Part shown: piece by piece, positions 1-11,139 of the stretch
How the letters are laid out: each line of letters opens with the position of its first letter
How positions within the stretch are numbered: the stretch's first letter is position 1
Source of the DNA: Tillus elongatus
Taxonomy: Eukaryota > Arthropoda > Insecta > Coleoptera > Cleridae
Assembly: GCA_964006375.1 (NCBI GenBank)
Contig: OZ023269.1
Coordinates: forward strand, 125,406,223 to 125,470,222
Direction of reading: 5' to 3'
Length of the DNA stretch: 64,000 nt
The notes under the pieces: generated by a model
Seen by the model: only the letters and a program-made list of their open reading frames with translations
What the model was told of the DNA's origin: nothing
The model's database searches: none
Made by a program: the position numbers and the translations under genes

Positions 1-163
1 TTAAAAAAAATTGTAGGTATCACTAACGACTTATGGGCCATTCTGTGATTGTTAAAATTATTTTATAAGATGCAGCTCAAGACCCTTCTATAAGTAACGT
101 TTACAATTTTTCTAGTATCTTGCATAATAACAACTATATTGGGCTTTCTCGTAGAAATGCGTC

Positions 164-261
<98 letters not shown>

Positions 262-600
262 AGCAGAAAGTAAACCCAAATATGGTTTCTGGGGGGCCTA
301 GTTTGCGCTCATTTTAAGAAATGTTTTTAGAATTGAAAAGTCGCGGTCTGCTCATTACCGAATTTTTTCTACGAAACTACTGTCAAAGCATCAGAGAAAG
401 GGTCAATTTGAAATAAATTTTCTGCAGATATTTTAGTAAAATGAAGGACAATGATGGTTGAAGCGGAAACTTAAGGGTTTGCAAAACACTCTTTACATAA
501 TCCGTATTTCTTTCAGGTTGTTTGCTTAAATGTTCCCAATTTTGACGTTTCAAATCGCGTCTTTGGCGTTTTGAGGAAGACTCCCTTTTTTCTGTAAATG
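1..600 (-). repeat. Family C composite repeat, copy 1, with internal (TA)n
   Basis: Non-coding repeat whose order is: a box about a delayed-stop-free AT tract and ACTTATGGGCC, a GCGTCACCC edge, the TA array, the block that reads as the hairpin family (GGGGGGCCTAGTTTGCGCTC), then a tail containing CCAATTTTGACGTTTCAAAT. The same order is found at 37475-38110 and, on the opposite strand, at 8870-9550. The left edge runs off the window. No protein is encoded. Confidence 0.7.
169..259. repeat. (TA)n array
   Basis: Pure TA run lying exactly between the GCGTCACCC edge and the GTAAGCAGAAAGTAAACCC edge of family C. In the copy at 37712-37720 the same joint carries only a few TA units, so length varies widely between copies. 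Confidence 0.97.
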
Positions 601-623
601 CCTATATGTCTACATTTTGGTAC

Positions 624-625
<2 letters not shown>

Positions 626-709
<84 letters not shown>
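626..709. repeat. (TA)n array
   Basis: Pure TA run separating the end of family C copy 1 from the AAATTTGGTTGCC arm that follows. Translation gives only Ile-Tyr repeats and is not a protein. Confidence 0.97.
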
Positions 710-713
<4 letters not shown>

Positions 714-714
714 A

Positions 715-1015
715 TATTTATTGCTTTTTAACATAGATAGCTGAATTTTGCTACATATGATACTCTGTATGACTGAAACTAGCGTACAAAATTTGGTTGC
801 CGTTACTTTGTTATTTACGGAGGTATATTTTTTTAGAAAGAAAACACAAAATTTGCCGGGAAAACCACGGCCGATTTTCCTGGCTAACGAACTTATCAAA
901 TCCACTTGCAAAAGAAAGGTATTTGTCAAATTTTATTACAATTTTGCAAATTAAGCTATTCAAATTTATAGCATTTAATGCCAATTCGCTACCATCACGC
1001 ACTTGCTGCGTCCAT
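715..1015. repeat. TA-linked module ending in the CGCACTTGCTGCGTC box
   Basis: The module starts beside the TA array. It carries the reverse form of the GTTCGTTAGCC box near 880-890 and ends with the terminal box near 1000-1013. The terminal box is the same as the ends of the inverted-repeat element family at 32124, 37155 and 54556. Confidence 0.6.
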
Positions 1016-1545
1016 AATTTCTTTTCTTACAAACATGCATTATAGTTCGATGGAAAATCCAAAAATGCAATAACATAAGGCGTGTTCGATTAAAAAAAGA
1101 AAAAAAATGCTTCATCAATGACTTATAGGCCAGCCTGTGATTGTGGAAATATTTTTTTAAGATGTAGCTGAAGACACCCTATAATCAATGTATATAATTT
1201 TTTTCGTATCTTGTATAATAACGGATATATTGGGTTTTATTGATTTTTTTACGAAAATTCCGCAAAAGTTATATATCATTAAACGATAAACTGTATAGCT
1301 ATGACTACTGTCAAAGCATCAGAGAAAGCGTATATTAGTAATGAATTTTCTAGAAATATTTTAGTAAAATGAAGGGCAATGACGGTTGATGCCAAGACTT
1401 CACGCTTTGTAAAACATTCTTCTTGAGACATTTTCTTTCCATAGCTCGTATTAGTTTCAGGGTCTTTGCCCAAATGTTGCCAATTTTGACGTTTTAAACC
1501 GAGACTTTGACGTTTTGAGGGAAACCCTATTTACTTTTCTTTAAA
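1016..1545 (-). repeat. Family C repeat, copy 2, without TA core
   Basis: It has the same order of blocks as family C copy 1, including the tail CCAATTTTGACGTTTTAAAC, but the TA array and hairpin block are missing. The sequence passes directly from the tract near 1245 to the CAAAGCATCAGAGAAAG tract. This looks like an internal deletion derivative. Confidence 0.6.
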
Positions 1546-1559
1546 TGCCTATAACTTTT

Positions 1560-2000
<441 letters not shown>

Positions 2001-2022
2001 GCGCCCTAGAATCCATATCCGG

Positions 2023-2231
2023 GTGAAGGACGTAGCCAGCGCGTAAGCTAACTGAAGCAAGAGGCCCTTGCGAATTCTGGATGTTCTAGGATGTTCTTCA
2101 ACGTTTCTGTCTGAGAATGCTGTCAAGCAGCAAAACTATAGTCACAGAAACGTTGAAGAATTTCCTAGAACATCCAGAATTCGTAAGGGCCACTTGCTCC
2201 AGTTAGCTTACGCGCTGGCTACGTCCTTCAC
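2023..2231. repeat. Long near-perfect palindrome
   Basis: Arms at 2023-2110 and 2144-2231, 88 bp each, are inverted copies with only a few mismatches and small indels. The 33-bp spacer is unique. Transcribed RNA would fold into one long hairpin. Nothing matching the arms occurs elsewhere in the window, so it is not one of the TA modules. It could be a foldback element, a hairpin-type small-RNA locus, or a replication-born inverted duplication; the sequence alone does not decide. Confidence 0.85.
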
Positions 2232-2239
2232 CTACAAAA

Positions 2240-3246
2240 ACCAACAGTGAAGCCAGAGAAGTAGTCTCCAAGTCTGTATGTAGAAAATTAAGTGTTTAAT
2301 GAATTTGCACTGTTATAGAAGTATTTGAGAATGACATTAAGATTTAAATGACGCAATTATCTTGGAATTACGCAGATTGTTACAATATAATCTGTTAAAT
2401 CTAATTAAGGTTGATCATAATGTATACAAGGTGTAACAGGAATAGCTTAAGCCAGATGTTTATATGCAAATAATCCTATTTCCTAACACTTTATGAAACA
2501 GCAATTCAGAGTAATCATATCCAAATGCGAACCTTTAATAGCTCAGAACACAAGATAATCATTTACGTTTTACAGTTTTCAGTGTTGGAGCAATCAAATG
2601 AGCTATAAAAATATTAATGAATGGCGTTCTATCCGAGTTTATCGCTCCTGATAAATTTGCATTTCTATTCATTTTGAGTTTAAAACTTTACGTTGGTGGA
2701 ACAGGATGATTAGCAGTGAAATCTAACAACTGCAACTTTCATTATGTTAGAAAGTCGACGGATCATTTAAGGCAGTCGGGCAGAGAAGCGACAGCCAATA
2801 GCTTGAAATAGGAAACTGGGTCTGGTAGTTTCCAACTATTGCCCTACACAAACTTACTTGATCTCTTTTGAAAGACCCGATATTAAAACACTAAGTAATT
2901 TGGAGATAACAAAACTTATTAGTGCGGAATACGTTTCACAAAGAAACTTCTAGATTTAGACGACAAAACTTTGGTTGGAAGGTGTCTTTTGAACACGAAA
3001 CGATATTGTAATAGTTTATGTAAGAAAAACAAGGAAAAAGTCGAGACGCAGCAACTGCATTATCGTAATAAATTTTCATGTGTTTTATGTTTTTAGTTTC
3101 ACATTTTAATAGGAATTTACTTGATATAAATGTTAAATTAAGTTCGCGGTTGTCGTTTCGAGTGAATAGATGTCTGCCGGCAGCCAATAATCTTATTGCT
3201 TGCTGATAACTGACTGCAAAATGATACACTGAAATCAAGTAAGAAT
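2240..3246. other. AT-rich spacer, no gene recognised
   Basis: No coding frame with family resemblance. A reverse-strand frame of 100 codons at 2936-3238 overlaps a terminal box of the MITE family at 3037-3082 (GTCGAGACGCAGC), so it is chance coding over a repeat end. Confidence 0.6.
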
Positions 3247-3490
3247 ATTAATTTATTTCTACGGCAGAATTAATATATTATATTAAATTAAGCGAATCAC
3301 CCCTAATAACTGACTGTTGATTAACAAGGGAGCTATATGCTCCCAAACCAACAAAAATCATCACATAAAATATCTACAGATGTAGGAATCGGCCCTACTC
3401 AAACATCATAAAATACCGCAACCAATCATACACCAATTTTAACGATTAACAGTGACAACTCGCAACAAAGTATTGGTGATCACATTATGA

Positions 3491-4511
3491 ATGACCACAA
3501 ATACAGCTCTCTTCTATCAACCCATTCGTAGCAAGAAGTCAAAAAAAAGAAAAAGAGTCTGTAACTCACCCGAACAAACTCCAAAAAGGCCATCATTTCC
3601 AAAAACCTACAACAGATTCTCATCTCTAGCTACAGCAGATGAAACTAACATTAATAACTACGACTCTACAGAGACGTTAAAACAGCCCAAACCTCCACCT
3701 ATTTTTATTCATGGAGTAACAGATTATAATAACATGAGTAACTTTCTAGCAGTCATTATAGCAGAAGAACAATATTACTCAAATACACTAACAAACAACA
3801 CTGTAAAAATAAATGTTCACATATCTGAAACATATAGAAGATTTGCGAGATATCTGAGAGACGAGAATATCGTATTCCATACTTACCAGCCCAAAGAAGA
3901 AAGAGCCTATAGAGTAAGTAGTAAGATACTTACACCACATGACTCCAATTAACGAAATAAAGTTAGATATCTAAAAAGCTGGCCACAGAGTGAGAAATAT
4001 TGTGAACATTAGGCATCATATTTCCAAAGATCCATTACCTCTTTTTTTCGTAGATCTAGAGCCACAAGATAATAATAAAAGTATACATGATTTGCAATTC
4101 ATATGTAACACAAAAGTCGGTATAAAACCTCCAAGGAACAGACGCGAAATAGTTCAATGTGCAAGGTGCCAAGAGTACGGCCATTCGAAGACCTACTCTA
4201 ATAAACCATTCATTTGTGTAAAGTGCGGCGAACAACACGACAGCAAAATGTGCATGAAAACAAGAGAAACTCCAGCGAAATGTGCTCTATGTGAAGGTAG
4301 CCATCCAGCAAATTACAAAGGTTGCACCGCATACAGGGACCTCATAAAAACCAAAAATCCTAACCTGACTAGAAGATACCACCAAAAGCAACAGAACCTA
4401 ACACGAGACCACCAAAACATACACGTTGCAGCTAACATAAACACAGAAGTATCTAGCGACTACACTGAACCCCGCCCAAGCAGACCGGTATATAATCAAG
4501 TACTCAAATAA
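3491..4511 (+). pseudogene. Jockey-type ORF1 (gag-like nucleic-acid-binding protein), frameshifted
   Basis: The protein would bind element RNA. Part one, 3491-3952, has a basic N terminus (KSKKRKR) and a region with IFIHGV and YHTYQPKEERAYRV-like wording typical of Jockey-clade ORF1; the last motif is written here as FHTYQPKEERAYRV. A frameshift near 3925 moves the rest into the frame at 3990-4511. That part holds three zinc knuckles: C57/C60/H65, C76/C79/H83/C88 and C98/C101/H105/C112. In the first knuckle the last Cys is Ser70, so that finger is broken. The start at 3491 is the first ATG in frame. Confidence 0.85.
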
Positions 4512-4602
4512 AGGTAACCTGTTTACACAGATGACCATCAAAATATCCTTGAAAACACGCTTACTTCTATCCTGGGCGAATTTAAATCCCCTTTCACACA
4601 AC

Positions 4603-5352
4603 TGATGAATCAAAACCAGATTATGCTTAATCTGTTATCAAGACTTGTTAATAATTTCAACTGAAAATGGAATGCCAACGGACTAACTAGTCGCAAACAA
4701 GAACTAATAACATTTGTCAACATTAACAAAATAGATATAATGCTGGTCTCTGAAACCCACTTCACAAATAAGTCAGTATTCCGCATACCGCTCTTCTCTA
4801 CATACGCTACAAATAATCCAGATGGCACCGCACACGGAGGTACTGCAGTACTCATCAGAAGCAACATTAGACATGACGTCCTACACCACGTACGTAACGA
4901 CTGAAATTCAAGCAACAACTATAAAGGTGTATACAGAAACCTGGAGTTTTAATACATCGGCACTATATTCTCCACCAAGACATGCACTAAGTGAAGACCA
5001 ATACAAATATTTCTTCCAAACCCTCGGCCCTAGATTTATTGTTGGAGGGGACTGGAATCCGAAGCACACTTACTGGGGCTCTAGACTAATAACACCTAAA
5101 TGTCGCAATCTATTAAAAGCAACTATGGTTAAAAATTATAATGTGGTATCAACGACCAAGCCTACATATTGGCCAACAAATACAAACATAATACCTGACG
5201 TACTCGACGCTTTTGTGACAAATGGAGTTGCAAACAGCTATATAAGCGTACAAACACCTCCAGATTTATCGTCTGATTATACCACCAGTGGTAGCCACTT
5301 TAAGCACTACAGTGATAAAAAAGGAACAAAATGCTACATTAGCGACCTCTAG
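4603..5352 (+). pseudogene. Jockey-type ORF2, endonuclease domain, broken
   Basis: The AP-like endonuclease nicks target DNA for target-primed reverse transcription. Visible pieces are WNANGLTSRKQELITF and SETHF (the catalytic Glu region) near 4664-4760, then GGDWNPKHTYWGSR near 5044-5082, and LSSDYT near 5266. An in-frame stop precedes the WNANG motif at 4662, and another lies near 4900 before the reading frame shifts. The order and spacing match Jockey-clade ORF2. Confidence 0.8.
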
Positions 5353-6000
5353 AACTAACTGGGATCATACCAGCGATATATTGAAAATACCATAAACTTA
5401 AATCTGGCTATAAAGCAATCGAATGAACTCGATGATACCGTAAACAATTTTACTGAGCTGATCCAAGAAGCAGCCTGGAAAAGCACCCCGTCAGTTACAG
5501 ACAATAACTTATCAGTGAACCAGATACCCCTGCAAGTGCGACAACTGATTGCAGAAAAACGTCAAGCTAGAAGAATATGGCAACGAACACGTAATCCTAC
5601 TGATAAATTATATTATAACCGATTAGCCCGAAAACTTCATAAGACCCTTCAAAATCTTACAAACTCAAATTTCAGTCAATACATTGAAAATATCAACAAT
5701 GGTAGATGATCATGCCATCTGGAAAGCTACAAAGAACTTCAAAAAGCCTCTAGTGAGAGTGTCTCTCATAAAAAAAGTCAAATGGAGAATGGGCGTGCTC
5801 AAATCAGGATAAAGCGAACGCTTTCGCAGATCATCTGACTGAAGGTTTCAAACCAAATAAAAATGATCCAACAATATGTTACAGAGAAATAGAGTTCTTC
5901 ATAGACGTGCCGTGTCAAATGTCACTTCCAGTTAAGTCATTTACGAAGAAGGAAATAAAAGCCAAAATCAACAAATTAAAGGCCAAAAAAGCTCTGGGTT

Positions 6001-6097
6001 ACGACCTTATTATCGTCAAAAGTCTGTGACCAATCTACTTAAGCTTCCGAGGTCATCCCAAACACGCACACACACACACACACACACACGACCTTAT
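6001..6097. mobile_element. 77-bp insertion with (CA)n tail and 10-bp target duplication
   Basis: The 10-base word ACGACCTTAT occurs at 6001-6010 and again at 6088-6097. Between them lie 77 bp that end in a (CA)n run at 6062-6087. Removing the insert and one copy restores the RT reading GYDLITEK in frame, which fixes the boundaries. Size, duplication and simple-repeat tail fit a short retrotransposed fragment. The source family is not recognised. Confidence 0.8.
6062..6089. repeat. (CA)n microsatellite
   Basis: Thirteen or so CA units forming the tail of the 77-bp insertion. Confidence 0.95.
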
Positions 6098-6649
6098 CAC
6101 AGAAAAACTTCTTCAATATCTTCCTGAAAAAGCAACTTCTTTGCTGACCACAATCTACAATCGTATGATGAGCCTATCCTATTTCCCAGCCTTGTGGAAA
6201 TACGCTTTGATCATTATGATAGCTAGGCAAGGCAAACCTAAACATGAGGTTGCATCTTATCGACCTATAAGCTTGGTATCCATACTAGGCAAAATAGCTG
6301 AAAGACTATTGCTGAAGAGGCTAAGGAAAGATGTTAACCTGCATAATATAATACCAAGACACCAACTAGGCTTTAGAGAACATCACTCCACACTCCAACA
6401 AATTCACCGAATAGTCAACAGAATATCAACCAAAACCACGAATTTTGTAGTGCAGTGTTTTTAGATTCCTCTCAAGCATTCGATAAAGTATGGCACACTG
6501 GACTCTTATACAAGATCAACAATCTTCTACCACAACCATACTATTTGTTACTAAAATCCTACTTGTCAGATCGTTACTTTTCTATGAAACACAATGATGC
6601 GATATCAAGTCTATATCCCATAGAATCTGGCGTACCACAAGAAAAAAAC

Positions 6650-7410
6650 TTTTTGGTGTCTCGCCTTTATGTCAAAAAAATTATAGGTGATGTATTTTTT
6701 CAAGAACCAGGGGTTTGTTAATAAGCTCCATTTACGAGAAGCATGTCTCATCTTAAATTATCAAATTTGCTGCGAAAAAATGGAATATTTTCTATATTGT
6801 CTCATAAAATTATACACGAAAGTCAGGTTAATTGATCATGGAACACACCGCGATTTCCTCTGAGATAGCTGAGTAAACAATGAGAATTAATGAAGTGATC
6901 GAAAAGGGAGGCAATTCATTTATGAATTCGCTGGTGCCGGCAACATGGTGATGTTGGACCGTCTGGAAAGTAAAAAAAAATTTATTTGTTGGCGATTTCA
7001 TGTGACACGGTGAGATTTGACTGTCAGAGGTATTTTTAAGGACTAATTCGCGAACGGGATTCTCGCGAGATGCCAGGAGAAAATTATTTAAAAGATAATT
7101 CGTGATGCGGTATTTAGTCATGTTAAATCGACGGGTAGATAATTAACTGGGTGGTCTTATTAAGTTGGTTTCAGGATTTCAGACGAATTTTATTACTTTT
7201 CTTTATAATTATTACTTTATAAGTCCTAGACGAGTAGATATTGGGTTAGATATTGCAAAACTTTGGGTTGTGTTTGTAAAAAAAAACTTCTAAGTCAGTC
7301 CAACGGAATAACTGTGATTAAATAACTTGAATGTGAACTTACTCGGACCTCATGATTTACACAGTCAAAGGCTTTAGAGAAGTCGACAAAAACTCCCAGA
7401 GCGACCTCCT
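6650..7410. other. AT-rich spacer, no gene recognised
   Basis: Short frames only, none with family wording. Composition matches the surrounding spacer. Confidence 0.5.
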
Positions 7411-7561
7411 TTTAGTGAACTTTCTTAAAAAAAATCCACTAATGAGGAGATCCTGACTTTTGAAAAAATTTCTTCAAATGAGCGCAAACTCGCCCCCCTA
7501 GAATACATAGCCAAGGTCAGTTAAAGTTTTTATGTTTATACATACATACATACATACATAG

Positions 7562-7580
7562 ATATATATATATATATATA

Positions 7581-7664
<84 letters not shown>
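7562..7664. repeat. (TA)n array
   Basis: TA run with one AATTA interruption near 7582 and a TACATACA lead-in. It sits between the hairpin block and the starter block. Confidence 0.97.
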
Positions 7665-7671
<7 letters not shown>

Positions 7672-8171
7672 CACAACGATAACTCAAAAAATAATCGGTC
7701 GATTTTGATAAAATTTGGTACCTTCCTTTTGCAAGTGGCTGGGATAAGTTCGTTAGCCAGGAAAATTGGACCAGGTTTTCCCGGGAAATGTCGAAATAAA
7801 TTTATATCTCCGTAAATAACAAAGTAAGGTCAATCAAATTTGGTACGCTGATTTCTGTCATAAAGGGTATCCTATGTACCAAAATTCAGATCTCTGTTTT
7901 AAAATACAAAAAGTTAGAGGTAAATTAATTTTTAATTAATTAAATCTAAGAAAGTTAAAACGTCAAAATTGATAATTATGGTAGGAGTACGAATGTGAGT
8001 GAAAAATACGACGCGAAATGACTAACAAGTTCCTAGATCTGTGTCTAAGTCGTTATTTTCCTTGATTCCGTTAATATATGAGCAAAAAAGCCATTGTAAT
8101 TAAAAATGGTTTGGTGTAAACAATAAACAATTAACATACTACCATATATACCTGCTGGTATGTCATGTCAA

Positions 8172-8515
8172 ACGTAGCCGAGTGGGCTAAGCCCTGTATA
8201 TCCGATAGAATATAGAATTATAGTTAATCTAGGAACAACCTCTCTTTTATTACCAATTCAACTCAAGGATGCACGCCACTGTGAAATTCAGGGTGTATCT
8301 ATGCTGTAACTACAATTATGGCTAAATACAAATATATTGTAAACCACATTATCAAAATAATATAGTTGAATATTCAGATAACTCCAATTTTACTTAGACT
8401 AAGACTGATATTAAACTTGTATTGTAAAATTATGTATTCCTAATATTGAATAAACTTTTTGAAATTGAAATTGAAATTGTACATCCGATAATCGATTCCA
8501 ATATGACGAGTTCTA
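8172..8515 (+). repeat. tRNA-like segment of family F, split by an insertion
   Basis: The A-box-like part TAGCCGAGTGGGCTAAG lies at 8174-8190. The B-box-like part GAGTTCTAATGCC lies near 8508-8520. In an uninterrupted copy at 31259-31325 the two are about 45 bp apart; here a LINE tail of 271 bp separates them. There is no credible acceptor stem, so this is a tRNA-derived promoter remnant and not a tRNA gene. Confidence 0.55.
8196..8490 (+). mobile_element. LINE 3' tail fragment with target duplication
   Basis: The 12-base word GTAYATCCGATA occurs at 8196-8207 and 8479-8490 with one mismatch. The inserted 271 bp (8208-8478) contain AATAAA-like signals near 8446 and end in repeated GAAATT units. 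This matches the microsatellite tails of CR1/Jockey-group LINEs. No coding part is present, so it is a strongly 5'-truncated insertion. The parent LINE is not in this window. Confidence 0.75.
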
Positions 8516-8625
8516 ATGCCAGTTAGTGACTTCACTTTTTATCAAAAATCACTTTACTGTTATCTTGGAGATTTTAATTTACAATTTGTGGCTAATGAGA
8601 AACAGTCTCAATGCCAACAACAATA

Positions 8626-8668
<43 letters not shown>
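8626..8668. repeat. (CA)n microsatellite
   Basis: About 20 CA units inside module F copy 1. Reading frames over it give His-Thr repeats and are not proteins. Confidence 0.95.
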
Positions 8669-8671
<3 letters not shown>

Positions 8672-8786
8672 TGTTATCTTATTAGATTGTTGTTATTCCG
8701 ATGAATTTTTTAGCGAGTTTTAAAATGAGAAAAAAATTCTTCAAATGTGCGCGAACTAGGCCCCCTAGAACTCATATCCAGGGTCA

Positions 8787-8794
<8 letters not shown>

Positions 8795-8869
<75 letters not shown>
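8795..8869. repeat. (TA)n array
   Basis: TA run joining the degenerate hairpin block of module F copy 1 to family C copy 3. Confidence 0.97.
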
Positions 8870-8872
<3 letters not shown>

Positions 8873-9550
8873 GGGTGACCAATTTACCAAAATTTAGTAC
8901 TGTAAGTTTAAAGACAAAAAAATTTGGGTTTTCCTCATAACGTAAAAAGTCGCGATTGAAACGTCAAAATTGGCAACCTTTAGGCAAAGAACCTGAAAGA
9001 AATACGGATTATGAAAAGAGTGTTCTGCAAACCCTTAAGTTTCAGCTCCAACCATCATTGCCCTTCATTTTAATAAAATATTTCCAGAAAATTCATTTCA
9101 AATAGACACTTTCTCTGATGCTTTGGAAGTATTTTATTAAATTTATGGTCTAACGGTCTATAATTTTTAGCTAATTTTCGTAGAAAAAATTCGTCAATGA
9201 GGAGACCGCGGCTTTTGAATTCTAAAAAGATTTCTTCAAATGAGCGCAAACTAGGCACCCTAGGATCCATATTCGGGTTTACTTTCTGTTTACATATATA
9301 CAGGACGCATTTCTACAGTAAAGCTCAATATAATTGTTATTATGCAAGATACGAGAAAAAATTGGATACGTTACTTATAGGGTATCTTGAGCTGCATCTT
9401 ATAAAATTATTTTGACAATCACAGGCTGGCTCATAAGTCGTTGGTGATACCTACAATTTTTTTTAACATTCCTTATTGCATTTTTGCATTTTTCATCAAA
9501 ATATGATGCATCTTTGTAAAAAAATCGAGGCACAGTAAGTGCAAAATTAT
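8870..9550 (+). repeat. Family C composite repeat, copy 3
   Basis: It contains CGTCAAAATTGGCAACC near 8963, the CTCTGATGCTTTGG tract near 9110, the hairpin-like block with TCAATGAGGAGACCG near 9193, the GACGCATTTCTAC edge near 9304, and ACAGGCTGGCTCATAAGTCG near 9421. It ends near the degenerate MITE end GAGGCACAGTAAGTGC at 9526. Orientation is opposite to copy 1. The joint near 9293 carries only ATATATACAGG instead of a long array. Confidence 0.7.
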
Positions 9551-9720
9551 CCCTCTTCTTATAGGCAATATGGTGTACAACACAGTGTCGAAAGATACTA
9601 AATTTAACGCTTTTTAGGCATTTTTGAAAGTGTTCCTATAGGGAATTGCTGGAGACTGTCAGATATTCTGACGACAACATCGCCTTTAGTTTACGATGAT
9701 GCCATATATATTTTTTATAT

Positions 9721-10385
9721 TCTAACAACACACCACGAGGGCTTACAGCCTAAATACTATCGTACCGTGGGTGTCGACATGGAGGAAAGAAGCAACTTGT
9801 TAATTCTGGACTTGACGGTTTGGAGGTTCGGAGGAGAAGGAAAAACATGTGCCGGCAAGGAACTCCACAACTTGGAAGTCCTAGGGACAAAAGAGCGGGC
9901 ATAACAAGATGTTCTATGTCTGGTGACCTGGACAGTAAATGGGTGCATTCGCTCTGTTCCCCTGGTAGATGTCTTGGGGGCAGCAGGTGGAGGAACTATG
10001 GAAGAAAGCTCCTCTGAGCAGTGCCCGTGCAGATATCTATAAAAGAGAGAGAGCACGTCGGTGGGCAAGGGATGGCAGCCTTTGGGTGAGGGTAGGATCA
10101 CCGATCAGACGTATAGCTCTCTTCCGAATGGAGTCTAAGATAGCGAGTGTAGAAGCGGCAGCTGCACGCCAGATTTGGAGCAGTATTCAAGGTTTGGTCT
10201 TATTTGTGATCTATATAAGGTATAGAGATTAGCTGGTGGAAAGTATTTGCGAGCCCGGAAGAGGAAACCTAATTTCTTAGCAGCCGCTTCTGCAATTGAT
10301 GTGAGATGTTGGTGCCAATTGAGATTTAGATCCACAGAAATGCCAACAAGTGAAAAGGACTCATTACTTTGAATAACAAAATAAA
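9721..10385 (-). mobile_element. CR1/Daphne-like LINE, 3' fragment (copy 3)
   Basis: The 3' end of the LINE seen more fully at 15846-18412 and 39627-41595. Two reverse frames (10135-10335 and 9757-10101) hold the C-terminal region: NLNWHQHLTSIAEAAAKKLG, RARKYFPPANLYTLYRSQIR, then SKLWSSLPAHVFPSPPNLQT and SRINKL. A frameshift lies near 10120. It lacks all of the catalytic RT core. The 3' non-coding end CACCACGAGGGCTTACAGCC is shared with the other copies. Confidence 0.85.
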
Positions 10386-10753
10386 TGAACAGACTGACAA
10401 AAGTGTGTTCATATATATTTTTATATAATTATTGGCGCATCGGAAAACTTTCACATGCAAGCTTTCACCTAGACACTAAATACGGTTTAAATATTTTAAC
10501 CTTAAAAAGAAAACAATGCAAAATGGTATAAAAGAATTAATCTGTAAACAACGGATTACGTTCTATGTACATGTATACGGTGAAATATCATAAAATTGCT
10601 GCTGTATTTACAAAATATTTAAAGGAGATATTATCCGACAATCAAAATCGCCAATAACTATGCACTCCATTGAACATGCATCTGGTACACGAATAAAACA
10701 ATATACTGTTGAGTTATTTGAATAGTATTTTCAGATTTTGTGTGCGTACAAAA
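10386..10753. other. AT-rich spacer, no gene recognised
   Basis: No coding frame or repeated block recognised. Confidence 0.5.
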
Positions 10754-10963
10754 TGATGTAAAGCATTTTTTTTTTTTTAATTTTAATATTATTGGCTGCG
10801 GCATCTCAGGCCATTAGCACATTTTTCCCATCATTCTATATTTTTTTTTTAAATTTTCCAGACAGAGTCAAATTGGCTCGCCCGGGAATCGAACCCGGAA
10901 CCTCTCGCTTAGCAGGCTGGCACCTATACACCTGCGCCACGAGGGCGTCTGATGTAAAGCATT
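10754..10963 (-). mobile_element. tRNA-derived SINE with 14-bp target duplication
   Basis: The 14-base word TGATGTAAAGCATT flanks the element at 10754-10767 and 10950-10963 with no mismatch. On the reverse strand the 182-bp body starts at 10949 with a tRNA-like head. It has an A-box-like TGGCGCAGGTGTATAGGTG and a perfect B box GGTTCGATTCC (10885-10895 on the plus strand). A short unrelated body follows, then an A-rich tail at 10768-10778. RNA polymerase III would start at the head, and a LINE must supply the reverse transcriptase. The head is not a working tRNA because its acceptor and anticodon stems pair poorly. The exact duplication suggests a fairly young insertion. Confidence 0.88.
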
Positions 10964-11139
10964 GAATGATGTAAAATTCGTCAATGGTCCAAATTATACT
11001 ACATTTTGCTTGTAGTCAGCAAATTTCTCTCTTCAAGCTACGAATAAAATGAATACACATGTAAATACCTCTTCTCTAGCTTCAAAACTGTTTGTTTTTC
11101 TCTCTGCAACCGGTTTCGTCTTTTAAATCATTGTCAGAT

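Larger units (their letters stand above)
3247..6650 (+). mobile_element. Jockey-like non-LTR retrotransposon, decayed, 3' part missing
   Basis: Order seen: an upstream leader, a gag-like first frame with CCHC zinc knuckles, an apurinic-type endonuclease region, a linker and the start of reverse transcriptase. RT homology stops after the motif GVPQ near 6645, before the catalytic YADD region. LINEs normally lose the 5' end during insertion, so loss of the 3' half here points to a later deletion or rearrangement. Both frames are broken by stops and frameshifts. The left boundary is a guess from where the leader-like sequence begins. Confidence 0.85.
5353..6650 (+). pseudogene. Jockey-type ORF2, linker and reverse transcriptase, broken and truncated
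   Basis: Linker at 5515-5709 (QVRQLIAEKRQARRIWQRTR). RT begins near 5938 with FTKKEIKAKINKLKAKKALG. It resumes after a 77-bp insertion, continues with SYRPISLVSILGKIAERLLL near 6258 and LGFREHHST near 6367, and shifts frame near 6460 to FLDSSQAFDKVWH, which contains the first catalytic Asp. It then stops after ESGVPQ. The YADD motif is absent, so no activity is possible. Confidence 0.82.
7411..8795 (+). repeat. TA-bounded module of family F, copy 1, with hairpin block
   Basis: The hairpin block (TTAGTGAACTTTCTT then AAAAAAAATCCACTAATGAG) at 7411-7510 leads into a TA array. Then come the starter block CGATAACTCAAAAAATAATC at 7676, the GTTCGTTAGCCAGGAAAA box at 7749, a long arm, the tRNA-like segment at 8172-8515, and a second, degenerate hairpin block near 8710-8795 that abuts the next TA array. 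The stretch between the two arrays is about 1.1 kb. An LINE tail fragment is inserted in the tRNA-like part. Confidence 0.7.

Noticed and set aside
2936..3238. A 100-codon reverse-strand gene
   Set aside because: Its middle overlaps a terminal box of the MITE family, and the translated box recurs in other frames such as 30390-30578.
8516..8723. Frames with His-Thr repeats
   Set aside because: They lie over a (CA)n run and have no flanking domain.
10870..10949. A functional tRNA gene on the reverse strand
   Set aside because: The B box is perfect but the acceptor and anticodon stems pair poorly, and the segment continues into a body, an A tail and target duplications. It is a SINE head.
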